DNA of 64,000 bases from Spirochaetales bacterium (GTDB lineage: Bacteria; Spirochaetota; Spirochaetia; DAHUYW01): the NCBI GenBank assembly GCA_027306915.1, contig DAHUYW010000011.1, forward strand, positions 48,271 to 112,270, in the 5' to 3' direction. Positions 14,789 to 24,184 of this stretch are shown one piece after another. The notes below the pieces were generated by a model, which worked only from the letters and a program-made list of their open reading frames with translations, was not told where the DNA came from and did not search any database. The position numbers and the translations under genes were made by a program. Numbering within the stretch: position 1 is the stretch's first letter; every line of letters starts with the position of its first letter.

Positions 14789-15799
14789 ATGAATCTAGCA
14801 GATCCGAAGTATGCAAAGTTCGCGCTGGTGCGCGAAATGATGGAGACGGCGAGCGTCGTGCGCAATCTCAAGCTCGAGACAGTCTTCGCACAGGAGAAGT
14901 TCCTGAAGAAAGGGCGGGTGCTCCTTACCGGAGAAGGCTCGTCGCGCATGTTCCCCGCAAAAAACGCTCTCTACAATGCCATGCGCTACGCCTACGACGG
15001 CTACTACTTCACCGAAGCGGCAACCCAGGCACTCGAGTACTCCCTGGGCGACACAAGCGTCTTCGTCGCTTCCAACTCGGGCAAGACGAAGGAGGGGGTT
15101 CGCCTCATCCGGCAGCTCGCGGAGCAGGGAAACCGGAGCGTATGCGGGGTCGTGGCAAATCCCGGTACTCCCATCCACACCGAAGCGAATGGCTGCTATC
15201 TGCTCGCCTGCGGCCCGGAGAATGCGGTGGCTGCCACCAAGAGCGTCGCCGAGCAGGCCCTCTTCTACGACCTCCTCCTTCGCAAGCGCCATCGCAGACC
15301 CATGCCCGACCTGGCGCGACTGGCCGATCTCCTCGCTCAAGTGATGGAGGCTGCGATACCGGAGCCGATCGCGGCAGCCCTGACGAAGGCCAAGGTCCTC
15401 TACTGGGCCGGCCGAAACAACGGGGTCGCCGAAGAGCTTGCCCTCAAGACCAACGAGATCACTCACAAGAAGTCGGATTTCCTCGAAGGCACCTACGCGG
15501 TCCACGGCATCGAGGAGATCATGCGAACGGACGAAGCGGTTATCGTCGTCGATCCCTTCCCGCAGGAGGAGGAGAAGTTTCAGGAGGTTCTCGAAAAGGG
15601 GGTCGGTCTTCCGGTTATCGCAATCGCCGCGCGGGACACCCGGTTCGCCACCCTGCGGATTCCTTCCTACGACGACTTCTCCCCCTACCTCCAGCTTGCG
15701 GCGGGGTGGAACCTTCTCGTGGAGATCGGAGTCCGTCTGGGAATCGATTTGGATAGGGCCGAGCGGGCAAGGAAAGTAGGCAATGAGTTTAAGGGATAG
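14789..15799 (+). CDS. Double SIS-domain sugar-phosphate isomerase/deaminase
   Basis: A 336-residue protein with two SIS domains, like the isomerase half of GlmS or AgaS/FrlB-type enzymes acting on amino-sugar phosphates. SIS 1 holds LLTGEGSSRMFPAKNA and FVASNSGKTKEGVRLI; SIS 2 holds VLYWAGRNNGVAEELALKTNE and EGTYAVHGIEE. It lacks a glutaminase domain, so it likely works as a deaminating or deglycating isomerase. ATG has GAGAGGAG upstream. It overlaps the PIG-L gene by 17 bases, indicating tight coupling. Substrate unknown. Confidence 0.82.
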   Translation: MNLADPKYAKFALVREMMETASVVRNLKLETVFAQEKFLKKGRVLLTGEGSSRMFPAKNALYNAMRYAYDGYYFTEAATQALEYSLGDTSVFVASNSGKTKEGVRLIRQLAEQGNRSVCGVVANPGTPIHTEANGCYLLACGPENAVAATKSVAEQALFYDLLLRKRHRRPMPDLARLADLLAQVMEAAIPEPIAAALTKAKVLYWAGRNNGVAEELALKTNEITHKKSDFLEGTYAVHGIEEIMRTDEAVIVVDPFPQEEEKFQEVLEKGVGLPVIAIAARDTRFATLRIPSYDDFSPYLQLAAGWNLLVEIGVRLGIDLDRAERARKVGNEFKG

Positions 15800-16622
15800 C
15801 GACCGCTTCGCGGTCTACCGGCGGATCGCGGGGGAACGGCCCTCCGGGATCCAAAGCTCAGCGAGGCTTGCCACCGCCTTCGACGATTGGCGCGAGGGCG
15901 AAGAGCACTGGCTATTCATAGCTCCTCACGACGACGATATCGTCATGGGGGCCGGCCTGCTCGTTCAGAAGGCGCTTGCCGAGCGGGTGGAGCTCACGAT
16001 GGCGGTGACAACCGACGGACGCATGGGGTACTGCGAGGTAAGCCAGCGTGACACGATCGCGGAGATTCGAAAGCGGGAGACCATCGAGAGCTTTCGGATG
16101 ATCGGAGTCGAGGAGGTGCGCTGGCTCGGCTTTCCGGACTGCGACCTCGCCCGCTACCTCGGGCGGAGACGGGCTGCGCCGGGCGATCCTGGGGCCATAG
16201 CAGGGTACACCGGCCTCCAGAATGCCTACGTCAACCTTCTTCGGTCGGTGCGGCCCACCCGGCTCTTCCTCGCCGCCGGAAGCGACCTGCACCCCGATCA
16301 CAAGTCCGTCTATCAGGAGGCGCTGATCTCCACCTTCCACGCCCAGGGTGAGATATGGCCGGAGCTCGGAACGCCCCTCGCGTCGCTGCCGCCCGTCTAT
16401 GAGATGGCGATCTACTGCGCTTTCCCTGGCGAGCCTGAAATCAAGATCGAGGGCGGGCTCATGCACCTGGAGCGGAAGCTCGCGGCCGTCGCAGCCTATC
16501 GCTCCCAGAAGCAGATCGATCTCTTGGTCCAAAAGCTCCGGGAGGCCGGCCCGGTGGAGTACTTCCGGCGAGCGGACTTCGCGCTCTACTCTCCGGCGAT
16601 CTACGCCGGGCTCTTCGTCTAG
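15783..16622 (+). CDS. PIG-L/LmbE family N-deacetylase
   Basis: A 279-residue zinc-dependent deacetylase of the family that removes acetyl groups from N-acetylglucosamine conjugates. The zinc motif is APHDDDIVMGAG, a variant of PHPDDE; the third ligand is in SDLHPDHKSV; RKRETIESFRMIGV and GFPDCDL are also family features. It overlaps the SIS gene by 17 bases. The context suggests it deacetylates an amino-sugar compound before or after the SIS enzyme. Thiol-cofactor or glycolipid synthesis is an alternative role for the family. Confidence 0.85.
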   Translation: MSLRDSDRFAVYRRIAGERPSGIQSSARLATAFDDWREGEEHWLFIAPHDDDIVMGAGLLVQKALAERVELTMAVTTDGRMGYCEVSQRDTIAEIRKRETIESFRMIGVEEVRWLGFPDCDLARYLGRRRAAPGDPGAIAGYTGLQNAYVNLLRSVRPTRLFLAAGSDLHPDHKSVYQEALISTFHAQGEIWPELGTPLASLPPVYEMAIYCAFPGEPEIKIEGGLMHLERKLAAVAAYRSQKQIDLLVQKLREAGPVEYFRRADFALYSPAIYAGLFV

Positions 16623-16626
16623 AAGA

Positions 16627-17598
16627 GTGTACGCCGCCGAGATCGTCCGGTACGCGAGCCTCGAGGTGGTCCACCTCTCCGGCGAACCCGGGGAAGCGGA
16701 GATCATCCCCGCGCTCGGGGCTATGGTGAGACAGATCGCGCTGCGGCCGCCGGGCGCTCCTCCGCAAGCCCAGAGCGCCGGCGGATGCGTGCCCATCCTC
16801 GCGGCGGACCCCGACGAGCCAAGCCTTCTCGCCAACGCGGATTTCCGAGGGCGGCAGCTCTTCCCCTTCAACGATCGGATTCCCGGCGGCCGCTATTCCT
16901 TCGCCGGCCGCAGCTACCAGCTCCCGCAAAACCGCGGGACCGTCGCCCTCCACGGGCTCGTTTACTCGGCTCCCTTCGAGCTCGATGACCTTCGAAGCAC
17001 TGGTACGCAGGCCGAAGCGCGCGTGCACATCGAGCCGGAACGCTACGTATGCCCGGGTTACCCCTTTCCCCTCTCCTTGAGCATCCGCTTCATCCTCTCC
17101 CGGGAGGGCTTTCGCGTAGAGTATCTGGTGAAAAACCGCGGGCGCGCGTCCGCCCCATTTGCCTTAGGCTGGCACCCTTATTTTCGCCTCGGCGGCCTTG
17201 CCGACGCGTGGAGCCTGCGCGCGGAGTCGGCGGAATGGGTGCCTGTCGACGATCGCCTCATACCGACCGGAGAAACCGCACCGGTGGCCGAGACCCCGTT
17301 CGACTTCCACGGCGGACGGCCGCTCGACCACCGCTCGCTTGACGCGGCCATCGCCGCCTCGAGCGACGGGCACTACGAGCTCACAGGGGGAGGTTATCGC
17401 CTCGCGCTCGCCTATGACCCGGCGCTCTTTCGATACCTTCAGCTCTATTTGCCTCCCGACCGGCGATCGATCGCCATCGAGCCGGTGAGCGCTGCGACGA
17501 ACGCCTTCAACCTGCCCGGCCTCGGCCTTCGAACGATCGCTCCCGGCGCGACTGCCGGCGGCTTCGCGGCCGCCTCGATCGAGCCGCTCCTCTCTTGA
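16627..17598 (+). CDS. Aldose 1-epimerase (mutarotase) family protein
   Basis: A 323-residue galactose-mutarotase-like protein that would interconvert alpha and beta anomers of a sugar. The expected catalytic features are present: substrate-binding FPFNDRIPGGRY, His in ALHGLVYSAPF, His in LGWHPYFRL, and the general base Glu in AIEPVSAATNAFN. The start GTG 16627 is 5 bases after the PIG-L stop with only a weak AGAAGA. It is the last gene of the ROK operon; the next gene is convergent. It implies that a free sugar, not only a phosphate, enters the pathway. Confidence 0.82.
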   Translation: MYAAEIVRYASLEVVHLSGEPGEAEIIPALGAMVRQIALRPPGAPPQAQSAGGCVPILAADPDEPSLLANADFRGRQLFPFNDRIPGGRYSFAGRSYQLPQNRGTVALHGLVYSAPFELDDLRSTGTQAEARVHIEPERYVCPGYPFPLSLSIRFILSREGFRVEYLVKNRGRASAPFALGWHPYFRLGGLADAWSLRAESAEWVPVDDRLIPTGETAPVAETPFDFHGGRPLDHRSLDAAIAASSDGHYELTGGGYRLALAYDPALFRYLQLYLPPDRRSIAIEPVSAATNAFNLPGLGLRTIAPGATAGGFAAASIEPLLS

Positions 17599-17639
17599 GC
17601 CGGCCGAGTCGCCGGCGCCGGAGAGCCCACCCTTGGCCG

Positions 17640-18290
17640 CTAATTGAAGCGAAGGATCTTCCAGCCTCTCCTCGCCGCCTCCCTGGCGAGCCTCCGATCC
17701 GGATTCACGGCGATCGGATGGCCGACTCGACGAAGGAGGGGCAGATCGTTGACGCTGTCGCTGTAGAAGTAGCAGTCGGCGGGCGCGACGCCGCGGTCCG
17801 AAAGGAGACGCAGGACGCGGCTGCACTTCTCCTCGTTAAAGACCGGCCCTTCGGCGAACCGCCCCGTGCACGCGCCTCCTCTAAACTCGAGTGAGGTAGC
17901 GACGATCTCCTTCACTCCGAGGCGATCCGCGAGAGGCTGCACCACCAGGTCGAGCGAGAGGGAGGCAAGGACCACCTCCGAGCCCTCTGCGACGAGATCG
18001 CGAATGAGCGTTTCGGCGTCGTCGTAGACATCGTGCCGAATCCGACGCTCGAAGCTCTTCCGCGCAATCCGCTCCATCTCCGAGCGGCTCTTGCCCTTGA
18101 GCATGGGTATCTCGTTTTGCAGGTGCCGGACGCTCATGCGTCCGAAGCGATACCTGAGGAAAAAGCCGGGAACCGAGAGGAGGGGCCGGATCGGGAAGAT
18201 CCCCAGCCGCACGCCCTCGAACAAGAATCGGACTCCCGTCGAGTGCCGGGTGATGGTGTGGTCTACGTCGAAGACATGGATGATGCTCAC
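17640..18290 (-). CDS. HAD-IB family phosphatase (SerB-like)
   Basis: A 216-residue HAD hydrolase. Motif I FDVDHTIT gives the nucleophile Asp; motif II is VLASLSLD; motif III/IV is YSDSVNDLPLL. The helical cap and the NPDRRLAREAARRGWKIL tail resemble the HAD-IB group, which includes phosphoserine phosphatase and membrane-lipid phosphatases. The start is uncertain: GTG 18290 gives the usual short N-terminus, while TTG 18323 is possible; neither has a clear ribosome binding site. It is convergent with the sugar operon. Substrate unknown. Confidence 0.8.
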   Translation of the reverse strand: MSIIHVFDVDHTITRHSTGVRFLFEGVRLGIFPIRPLLSVPGFFLRYRFGRMSVRHLQNEIPMLKGKSRSEMERIARKSFERRIRHDVYDDAETLIRDLVAEGSEVVLASLSLDLVVQPLADRLGVKEIVATSLEFRGGACTGRFAEGPVFNEEKCSRVLRLLSDRGVAPADCYFYSDSVNDLPLLRRVGHPIAVNPDRRLAREAARRGWKILRFN

Positions 18291-18436
18291 GCTGGCCCCG
18301 GGGTATTGGATTTCGCCCTTCAAGGGCGGCGGATAGTCGCGAGTATAGGGCTTCTTGCGGTGATTGAACAGTCGAAAGGCTCAAGGAGGGCCCGCCCCTT
18401 CCCGCGATGGAAAGAGGCGGACTGCTTTCGGTGCGG

Positions 18437-19195
18437 CTATTGGCCTGGATTGAACTTCTCAGGATTGACGACGAACCAGATGCCTCGCACTCCCTGGCCG
18501 TTTATATCCCCGGGGTTCGAGTCCTTCGCGAAATAGTAGAGAGGGTAGCCCTTGTAGGTCGTCTGGGTGGTCCCGTCGGGCCGCGTGATGGTCCCAAAAT
18601 CCGTCGGGCTCAACGCCGAGGGAACAACGATCGATCCTGCATTGAAAGCGGGCCAGATCTGGATGCACTCGCCGGTGCAGGCGCTCGCGCCAGCGGAATC
18701 CTTGGTGAAGTAGTACAGGGTCCTGCCGCTGGAGTCCACCAAATAGTTGCCGACTTTCTGATTTGTCCCGATCATGACCGTATAGAAGGGAACCTTCACG
18801 ATGTACCATACGCCGCCGACCCCTTCGCCGGTCATGTCGCCCGCCTTTTTGTCCTTGAACCAGTAGTACAGCGGCCATCCCTCATAGGTGGTCTGCATGG
18901 TACCGTCCGTGCGGGTGATCGTGCCGAAATCGCTCGCCTGCAACGACGAGGGGACAGTGAGGTTTGGCGCGTAGAAGACCGGCCATGCCTCTGCGCACTT
19001 GCCGTAGCAGGCGCTCTTGCCGTCCGTGTCATGGGTGAAGTAGTAGAGCGTCATTCCGTTGCCGTCGGTCAGGTAGGTGACCCCATTCGGCGCGGTCTGG
19101 ACCTGGACGGAGTACTGCGACTGGGCCCAGAGCAGGCTCGAAAACGCACCAAAGAGAACAAGCACTACAAGAGCTTTTTTTGTGATCGCTGACAT
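18437..19195 (-). CDS. Secreted protein with two COG4315/Lipoprotein_15 repeats
   Basis: A 252-residue exported protein. The signal peptide (ALVVLVLFGAFSSLLWAQ) probably ends after WAQ; there is no lipobox. Two tandem modules of about 90 residues follow, each with the sequence plan LYYFT...CxxxC...WP...FGTITR.DGT.QTTY.G.PLYY. Each carries one Cys pair, so one disulfide or metal site per module is likely. The function of the family is unknown to me. ATG 19195 has AAGGAGAGG. The leader is long (about 140 bases) if the promoter at 19344 is used. Confidence 0.8.
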   Translation of the reverse strand: MSAITKKALVVLVLFGAFSSLLWAQSQYSVQVQTAPNGVTYLTDGNGMTLYYFTHDTDGKSACYGKCAEAWPVFYAPNLTVPSSLQASDFGTITRTDGTMQTTYEGWPLYYWFKDKKAGDMTGEGVGGVWYIVKVPFYTVMIGTNQKVGNYLVDSSGRTLYYFTKDSAGASACTGECIQIWPAFNAGSIVVPSALSPTDFGTITRPDGTTQTTYKGYPLYYFAKDSNPGDINGQGVRGIWFVVNPEKFNPGQ

Positions 19196-19343
19196 CTCTT
19201 CCTCTCCTTGTCGGATCAGCCTCATTGCCAGGAGCTTCCGCCGCTGGGCTCTGTCGCCCACGGTGGCAGATACGCCTTGTGCCCGCCGGACGACCGATGC
19301 GAAACGGCATGCCCCCGGGCGGTGCAAAATGCGATCTGGAGAC

Positions 19344-19372
19344 AAGCTACCGCATAGGAGCCTAAAGGTCAA
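19344..19372 (-). promoter_or_regulatory. Promoter with long GC-rich leader for the COG4315-type gene
   Basis: Minus strand TTGACC (19372-19367), 17-base spacer, TAGCTT (19349-19344). The leader from about 19337 to 19195 contains short potential hairpins such as GGGCGACAGAGCCC. I could not match it to a known riboswitch. Confidence 0.45.
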
Positions 19373-19394
19373 CAATTTTGGTAATGTTTAGCCC

Positions 19395-20217
19395 TCAGTC
19401 GAGGATGCAGGCCGAGAGGTGCCCGGATTCGATCTCCGCAAGCGGCGGCCGCGCCTGTCGGCACTGCATGGTAGCGTAGGGACAGCGAGGGTGAAAATGG
19501 CAGCCGGGCGGGGGAGTGACGGCGCTCGGAATCTCTCCCTTGGCTACCGGCTCCCTGCGCCGTTTGGTGGGGTCCGGGACCGGAACTGCCCGAAGGAGCG
19601 CCTTGGTGTAGGTGTGGTGCGGCCGGCGGAAGAGCTGGTCGCGGCTTCCGATCTCCACGATACGGCCGAGATACATGATCGCGACGCGGTCGCAGAGATA
19701 CTTCGCCGTGGCAAGGTCGTGGGTGATGAAGAGATAGGTGAGGTTGAGCTCATCCTTCAGCTTTCGCATGAGCTCCAGGATCATCGCTCGGACCGAGACA
19801 TCCGCCATCGCAATGGGCTCGTCGGCGACGAGGAACTCCGGATTGGTGATGAGCGCGCGAGCGAGGACCACCCGCTGGGTCTGGCCTCCCGAAAGCTGAT
19901 GGGGGTACTTCCGGTAGAGGAACTCGGCCGGGGTCAGACCCACCCGCTCCATAAGGGAAAGGGCGGCCTCCCGCGCCGCGCGATCGTCTGCCATGCCGTG
20001 AATCCTCAAGGGATGGGCGATCGCCTCCCCCACTCTCATCCGCGGGCTCAAGGAGGAGTCGGGATCCTGAAAGACTACCTGCATCCGGGCGCGGAGGCGC
20101 CGAAGCTCCTCCTGGCCTTTCCGCGCGATCTCCTCGCCGTCGAAGAAGATCTGTCCTGATGTCGGATCGAGGAGGCGCAGGAGAAGCCTCCCGGTGGTGG
20201 ACTTTCCCGAGCCGCTC
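19395..20217 (-). pseudogene. oppF: oppF: peptide ABC transporter ATPase, N-terminus lost
   Basis: The reading frame from the Walker A motif SGSGKSTTGRLLLRLL to the end is well preserved: Q loop VVFQDPDSSLSPRM, signature LSGGQTQRVVLARAL, Walker B LVADEP, switch His ITHDL, and the C-terminal OppF tail with Cys residues (CHFHPRCPYA). The roughly 45 residues before Walker A are missing. In their place, out of frame, is the middle of oppD. The break lies at about 20206-20217. The first usable internal ATG (20084) comes after Walker A, so a functional ATPase is unlikely. Confidence 0.8.
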
Positions 20218-20642
20218 GAGAATCTCTCCGGCGCGGCGTAGGCCCTCCCGCCTCGAGAGCGACGGTTCGTGGACCGAAAGGGCCTCGAGGAAGTGATCGC
20301 GGATGCGCTCGAGGGGATCGAGCGACGTGAGAGGATTTTGAAACACCATAGCGATGTTTGCCCCCCGCAGCCGGCGGAGCTCGCCGTTCGTCATCTCGAG
20401 GATATCTCGACCGCGGTAGAGGAGCTTGCCCCGACGACCCTTCCCGGCGCTCTGAGGAGGCGCAGGATCGAGAGCCCGAGGGTGGACTTGCCGCATCCCG
20501 ATTCGCCGACCAGGCCCAGGACCTCGCCGGCGTAGAGCGTGAAGCTCACGCCGCGCACCGCCCGCACAGTGCCGATCGCGATCGGATAGTCGATGGAGAG
20601 CTCCTTCACCTCGATAATCGCGTCAGCCACCGGATCCCTCAC
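20206..20642 (-). pseudogene. oppD: oppD: peptide ABC transporter ATPase, frameshifted and truncated
   Basis: Begins with GTG 20642 (overlapping the oppC stop as GTGA) or GTG 20630. It encodes [11 protein letters not shown], Walker [12 protein letters not shown] and [10 protein letters not shown]. At 20429-20432 a run of four G (minus strand) needs one more G to continue into [14 protein letters not shown] and the Q loop MVFQNPLTSLDP. The text then stops at EILERLG, where it joins oppF Walker A. The signature motif, Walker B and the C-terminal domain, about 200 residues, are absent. The gene cannot make a working ATPase. Confidence 0.85.
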
Positions 20643-21574
20643 TTTTCCAGCAGCCGCGGATTGAGGAACTCCGCCAGTCCCTCGCCCAGCATGGTGAAGC
20701 CGAGAGCGAGGGTGATGATGGCGAGGCCCGGGAAGGTGATCATCCACCAGACGCCCGAGGGGAGAAAGGTCTTGCCGATGGAGAGGTCCATGCCCCAGTC
20801 GGGGATGCCCGCCGGGAGACCCAGCCCGATATAGGAGAGGGCGGCTTCGGTCGTGATTGCGTCGGCGATGTTCAGCGAGAAGATGACGACGACCGTTGCG
20901 ATGACGTTCGGAAAGATGTACTGAAAGAGGATGGTGCCGCGGCGAGCTCCGATCGGGCGGGCGGCCTCCACAAAGAGCTGCTGCTTGAGCTGAAGGGTCT
21001 GGCCGCGCACGAGCCTGAAGTAGGTCGGGATGTAGATCACCGCGACCGCCAGGGTGATGTTCACCACTCCCGGGCCGAGCATCGCTGCAAAGGCGATTGC
21101 AAGGATAAGCCCCGGAAAGGCGTGGACCGAATCCATGACGAGCGAGAGGACGCGATCGAGGATTCCGCCGACATAGCCGGAGAGAAGTCCGAGCGGGATG
21201 CCGATGAGCGAGGAGAGCAGCGCCGCCGACAGCGCGACGCCGAGAATCTTGCGCGATCCCCACACGACGCGGGAAAAGACGTCGCGATCGAGGTTGTCGG
21301 TCCCGAAGGGGTGTCCGGGCCCGCGGGCGGCGAGCTGTGGTCCGGTATTCTGCGCATTCGGGTGGTACAGCGCGATGGTCTGCGGGAAGAGCGCGAGGTA
21401 GATCATAAAGAGGATGACGGCGAGCCCGACGATCATTATCCACCACTCCATCCCGTACCGCTTGTTGGCCCGCATGATCAGGCGAAAAAGCGCGCCAAGA
21501 CTGTTTGCCGGAGAAAAGCGCGCGCGCGGCGACGGACCGCCTGCCCCGGTTGCAGCCCCGTTCTCCCGCACCAA
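20639..21574 (-). CDS. oppC: Peptide ABC transporter permease OppC/DppC
   Basis: A 311-residue inner-membrane permease of the dipeptide/oligopeptide family. It has the N-terminal extension, a first membrane helix ([20 protein letters not shown]), the family motif [21 protein letters not shown] and the EAA-type loop [22 protein letters not shown]. It starts at TTG 21574 with GGAGGAG upstream, 20 bases after oppB. It looks intact, although the ATPases downstream are broken. Confidence 0.92.
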   Translation of the reverse strand: MVRENGAATGAGGPSPRARFSPANSLGALFRLIMRANKRYGMEWWIMIVGLAVILFMIYLALFPQTIALYHPNAQNTGPQLAARGPGHPFGTDNLDRDVFSRVVWGSRKILGVALSAALLSSLIGIPLGLLSGYVGGILDRVLSLVMDSVHAFPGLILAIAFAAMLGPGVVNITLAVAVIYIPTYFRLVRGQTLQLKQQLFVEAARPIGARRGTILFQYIFPNVIATVVVIFSLNIADAITTEAALSYIGLGLPAGIPDWGMDLSIGKTFLPSGVWWMITFPGLAIITLALGFTMLGEGLAEFLNPRLLEK

Positions 21575-21594
21575 TGCGCTCCTCCATCAAGGCT

Positions 21595-22611
21595 TTAGTA
21601 CCTCACTCGCGGGTCGATCAACGAATAAAGGAGGTCGACGACGAGCGAGATCGCGCTCACCATGAGCGCAAAAACGACAATGACTCCCTGCACGACCGGA
21701 TAGTCGCGCAGGTAGATCCGCTCGAGCAGGAGGCGCCCCATCCCCGGCCACGAGAAGGAAGTCTCGGTGAGAATGGCCCCCGAGAGCAGCATTGCGAACT
21801 CAAGGCCGAGCATCGTAAGAATGGGAATGAAGGCGTTCTTGAGACCATGGCGGTAGGTGACCCAACGGTCGGGAATCCCGCGGGCCCGCGCCGAGAGAAT
21901 GAAGTCGCTCTTCAGGGTGTCGAGCATGTTCGCTCGGGTCAGGCGGATAAAGACGCCCGAGAGGACGATCCCAAGGGTGAGCGCCGGCAGAAACAGGTGA
22001 AGGAGCACATCTCCAAGGGCGGCGAGGTCGCCGGAGAGAATCGTGTCGAGAACGTAGAAGCCCGTCTTCTCGAAGAGCGAGGGAATCACCCGGGCGCTTG
22101 TCCTCCCGGCGACAGGCAGCCAATGGAGCCAGACTCCGAAGACGAGCTGGAGCATAAGCCCCATCCAGTAGACCGGAATGCAGTAGGCGACATTTCCGAA
22201 GAGGCGGATGGCGAAATCGCGCCCGGTGCGGCGGTTCCGCGCGGCGTAAGCGCCGAGCGGAACGCCGATGAGCAGGGTGAAGAGCATCCCGAAGATCGTG
22301 AGCTCGATGGTCGCCGGGAGCTTGTCGCCGATGGCGCTTGCGACCGACTGCTGGAGAACCATTGAGTTGCCGAGATCGAGCCGCGCGATCTGACCGAGAT
22401 AGCTCAGGTACTGGAGGTAGATCGGCCTATCGAGGCCAAGCTCCGCCCGCTTCTGATCGATGACCGTCTGCGGGGCATGGGCTCCAAGCATCGCGGAGAC
22501 CGGATCTCCGGACATGACCCGAAGGACCACGAAGACGATCGTGAGAAGGATGAAGACCATGGGAACGGTGAGAAGTATCCGGGTGATGAAGTAGCGGAGC
22601 AGCCCCTTCAT
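21595..22611 (-). CDS. oppB: Peptide ABC transporter permease OppB/DppB
   Basis: A 338-residue permease with about six membrane helices. Family features are the N-terminal [18 protein letters not shown], the GDP motif ([15 protein letters not shown]), [15 protein letters not shown], and the coupling-loop EAA-like region [20 protein letters not shown] followed by [10 protein letters not shown]. It lies 11 bases downstream of oppA. Intact by sequence. Confidence 0.93.
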   Translation of the reverse strand: MKGLLRYFITRILLTVPMVFILLTIVFVVLRVMSGDPVSAMLGAHAPQTVIDQKRAELGLDRPIYLQYLSYLGQIARLDLGNSMVLQQSVASAIGDKLPATIELTIFGMLFTLLIGVPLGAYAARNRRTGRDFAIRLFGNVAYCIPVYWMGLMLQLVFGVWLHWLPVAGRTSARVIPSLFEKTGFYVLDTILSGDLAALGDVLLHLFLPALTLGIVLSGVFIRLTRANMLDTLKSDFILSARARGIPDRWVTYRHGLKNAFIPILTMLGLEFAMLLSGAILTETSFSWPGMGRLLLERIYLRDYPVVQGVIVVFALMVSAISLVVDLLYSLIDPRVRY

Positions 22612-22622
22612 AGATCGCAGGT

Positions 22623-24184
22623 CTACTGTTTTGCGAAGTACAGCTGGTTATAGGTAAAGATGAGCGTCGGTCCGATCGTGACGCCCTTCACGCTCGGCTT
22701 CGTGAAGACGTAGAGGTTGCCCTGGTAGATGGGGACCGTGGGGACCTCATCGGTCCACATCTGTTGGACCTTCGTGAGGATCTCCTTGCGCGCCTTCGGA
22801 TCTGCGTTCGTCTGCACCTGCTGGAAGAGCGCGTCCCAGGTCGGATTGGAGAAGTAGATTCCCTCACCCTTCGACCCCTCGGTGCTTGCGAAGGCCGCCG
22901 TGTAGTCGTCCGGATCCACGTAGTCGGGGTACCAGCCAAGCAGGAAGGCCGGCATCTCCTTCTTGTTCCATTGGTCCTTGTAGGTCGCCCATTCGGCCGA
23001 CTTCAGGTTCACCTTGACCATCCCGCTCGCGTCCAGATCGTTCTTCAAAACCTGTGCGGGGAAAACCTCGGTGTCGCCGTAATGTGAGGGCGTATACCAC
23101 AGCTCAAAGGAGAGGGGCTTCGCCTTGCTGTAGCCTGCCGACTTGAGGAGCGCGGTCGCCTTTTCGATGTTCGCGTTGCCGAGCGCCGTCTTGAAGTCAT
23201 CGGTATGATAGATCATCCCGTTCGGTATCATGGAGTAGAGCGGCGCGTTCTGCCCGAGGAAGACTTTCTGGATGATCTCGGGCCGGTTGATGAGCGCGGC
23301 GACCGCCTCCCGCAGACGTTTGTCCTTGAAGACGCTCTCGGAGGTCTCGAAGTTCAGGAAACGGATGAAGGGGCGGGGAAGCACATAGGTGGTGTACTTC
23401 GGATCCGCCGAAAGATCCTCGATGTCGGAGGGGTTCAAGGTCTTGTAGGCGAGGTCGAGCTCTCCCGACTGGAGCGAGAGGCGCATCGTGGTCGCATCGG
23501 CGAAATAGCGGATGATGATGGTGTCGATCTTCGGCTTGGCGCCCCAATAGTTGGGGTTCGCACGGAAGACCGCCTCCTCGTCACGCTTGAACGAAGAGAG
23601 GGTGTAGGGCCCAAGCCCCGCTATCTTGCCCCCGGTGAGCTCGCTCACGTCCTTCACTATCTTGTTGGCGGGATAGTTCTTCGGATCAAGCGGAAAATAG
23701 GTCGGCGTCGCAACGAGCGCGGGGAAGTGGGCGACCGGCCCGACGAGATTGAAGCGGACCGTGGAGTCGTTCACGACATCGACCGACTTCACGAAGCTGC
23801 TCACAAGCCAAGAGGGATCGCCCTTGAGCGCCATCACCCGGTCGATCGACCACTTGACCGCCTGGGCGTTGAAGGGGTCGCCATTTGAGAATTTCAAACC
23901 CTTGCGGAGGTTGAAGGTGTACTGATCACCCTTGTCGCTGACGGTGTAGCTCTCGGCGAGGCCGGGCGCGATTTCCGTCGTTCCAGGTTTGTAGGTGAGG
24001 AGGCCTTGATCGATGTTTTGAAATATCTCCCATGTGTGGAAATCGTAAGCGCTCGCGGTATCCATGTCTGTCACCTTCTCGGTGGTACCGTAGACGAGCG
24101 TCGATCCCCTGTGCGACTGGCTGCACGCTACGAGCGCGAGCGCAAGGGAAGCCGCGAGGAGAGAATGGGGACGAGCTTCTTCAT
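22623..24184 (-). pseudogene. oppA: oppA: peptide-binding lipoprotein (SBP family 5) with frameshift in the signal peptide
   Basis: From 24074 down, the frame encodes a complete family 5 solute-binding protein (EIFQNIDQGLLTYKPG, GLAESYTVSDKG, NGDPFNAQAVKWSIDRV). The obvious start ATG 24184, with AAAGGAG upstream, reads MKKLVPILS and then hits a stop. The lipoprotein signal core LAASLALALVACSQS, with lipobox Cys, is in the next frame. One missing base, most simply in the four-base run at 24167-24170, separates them. As written, an exported protein cannot be made. It could also be a sequencing error. Confidence 0.75.

Noticed and set aside
19196..19340. Cyclic di-GMP (GEMM-I) riboswitch in the leader of the COG4315-type gene
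   Set aside because: The GACAGAGCC segment superficially recalls the GACGCAAAGCC core, but the paired GGCAAACC strand and tetraloop receptor are missing.
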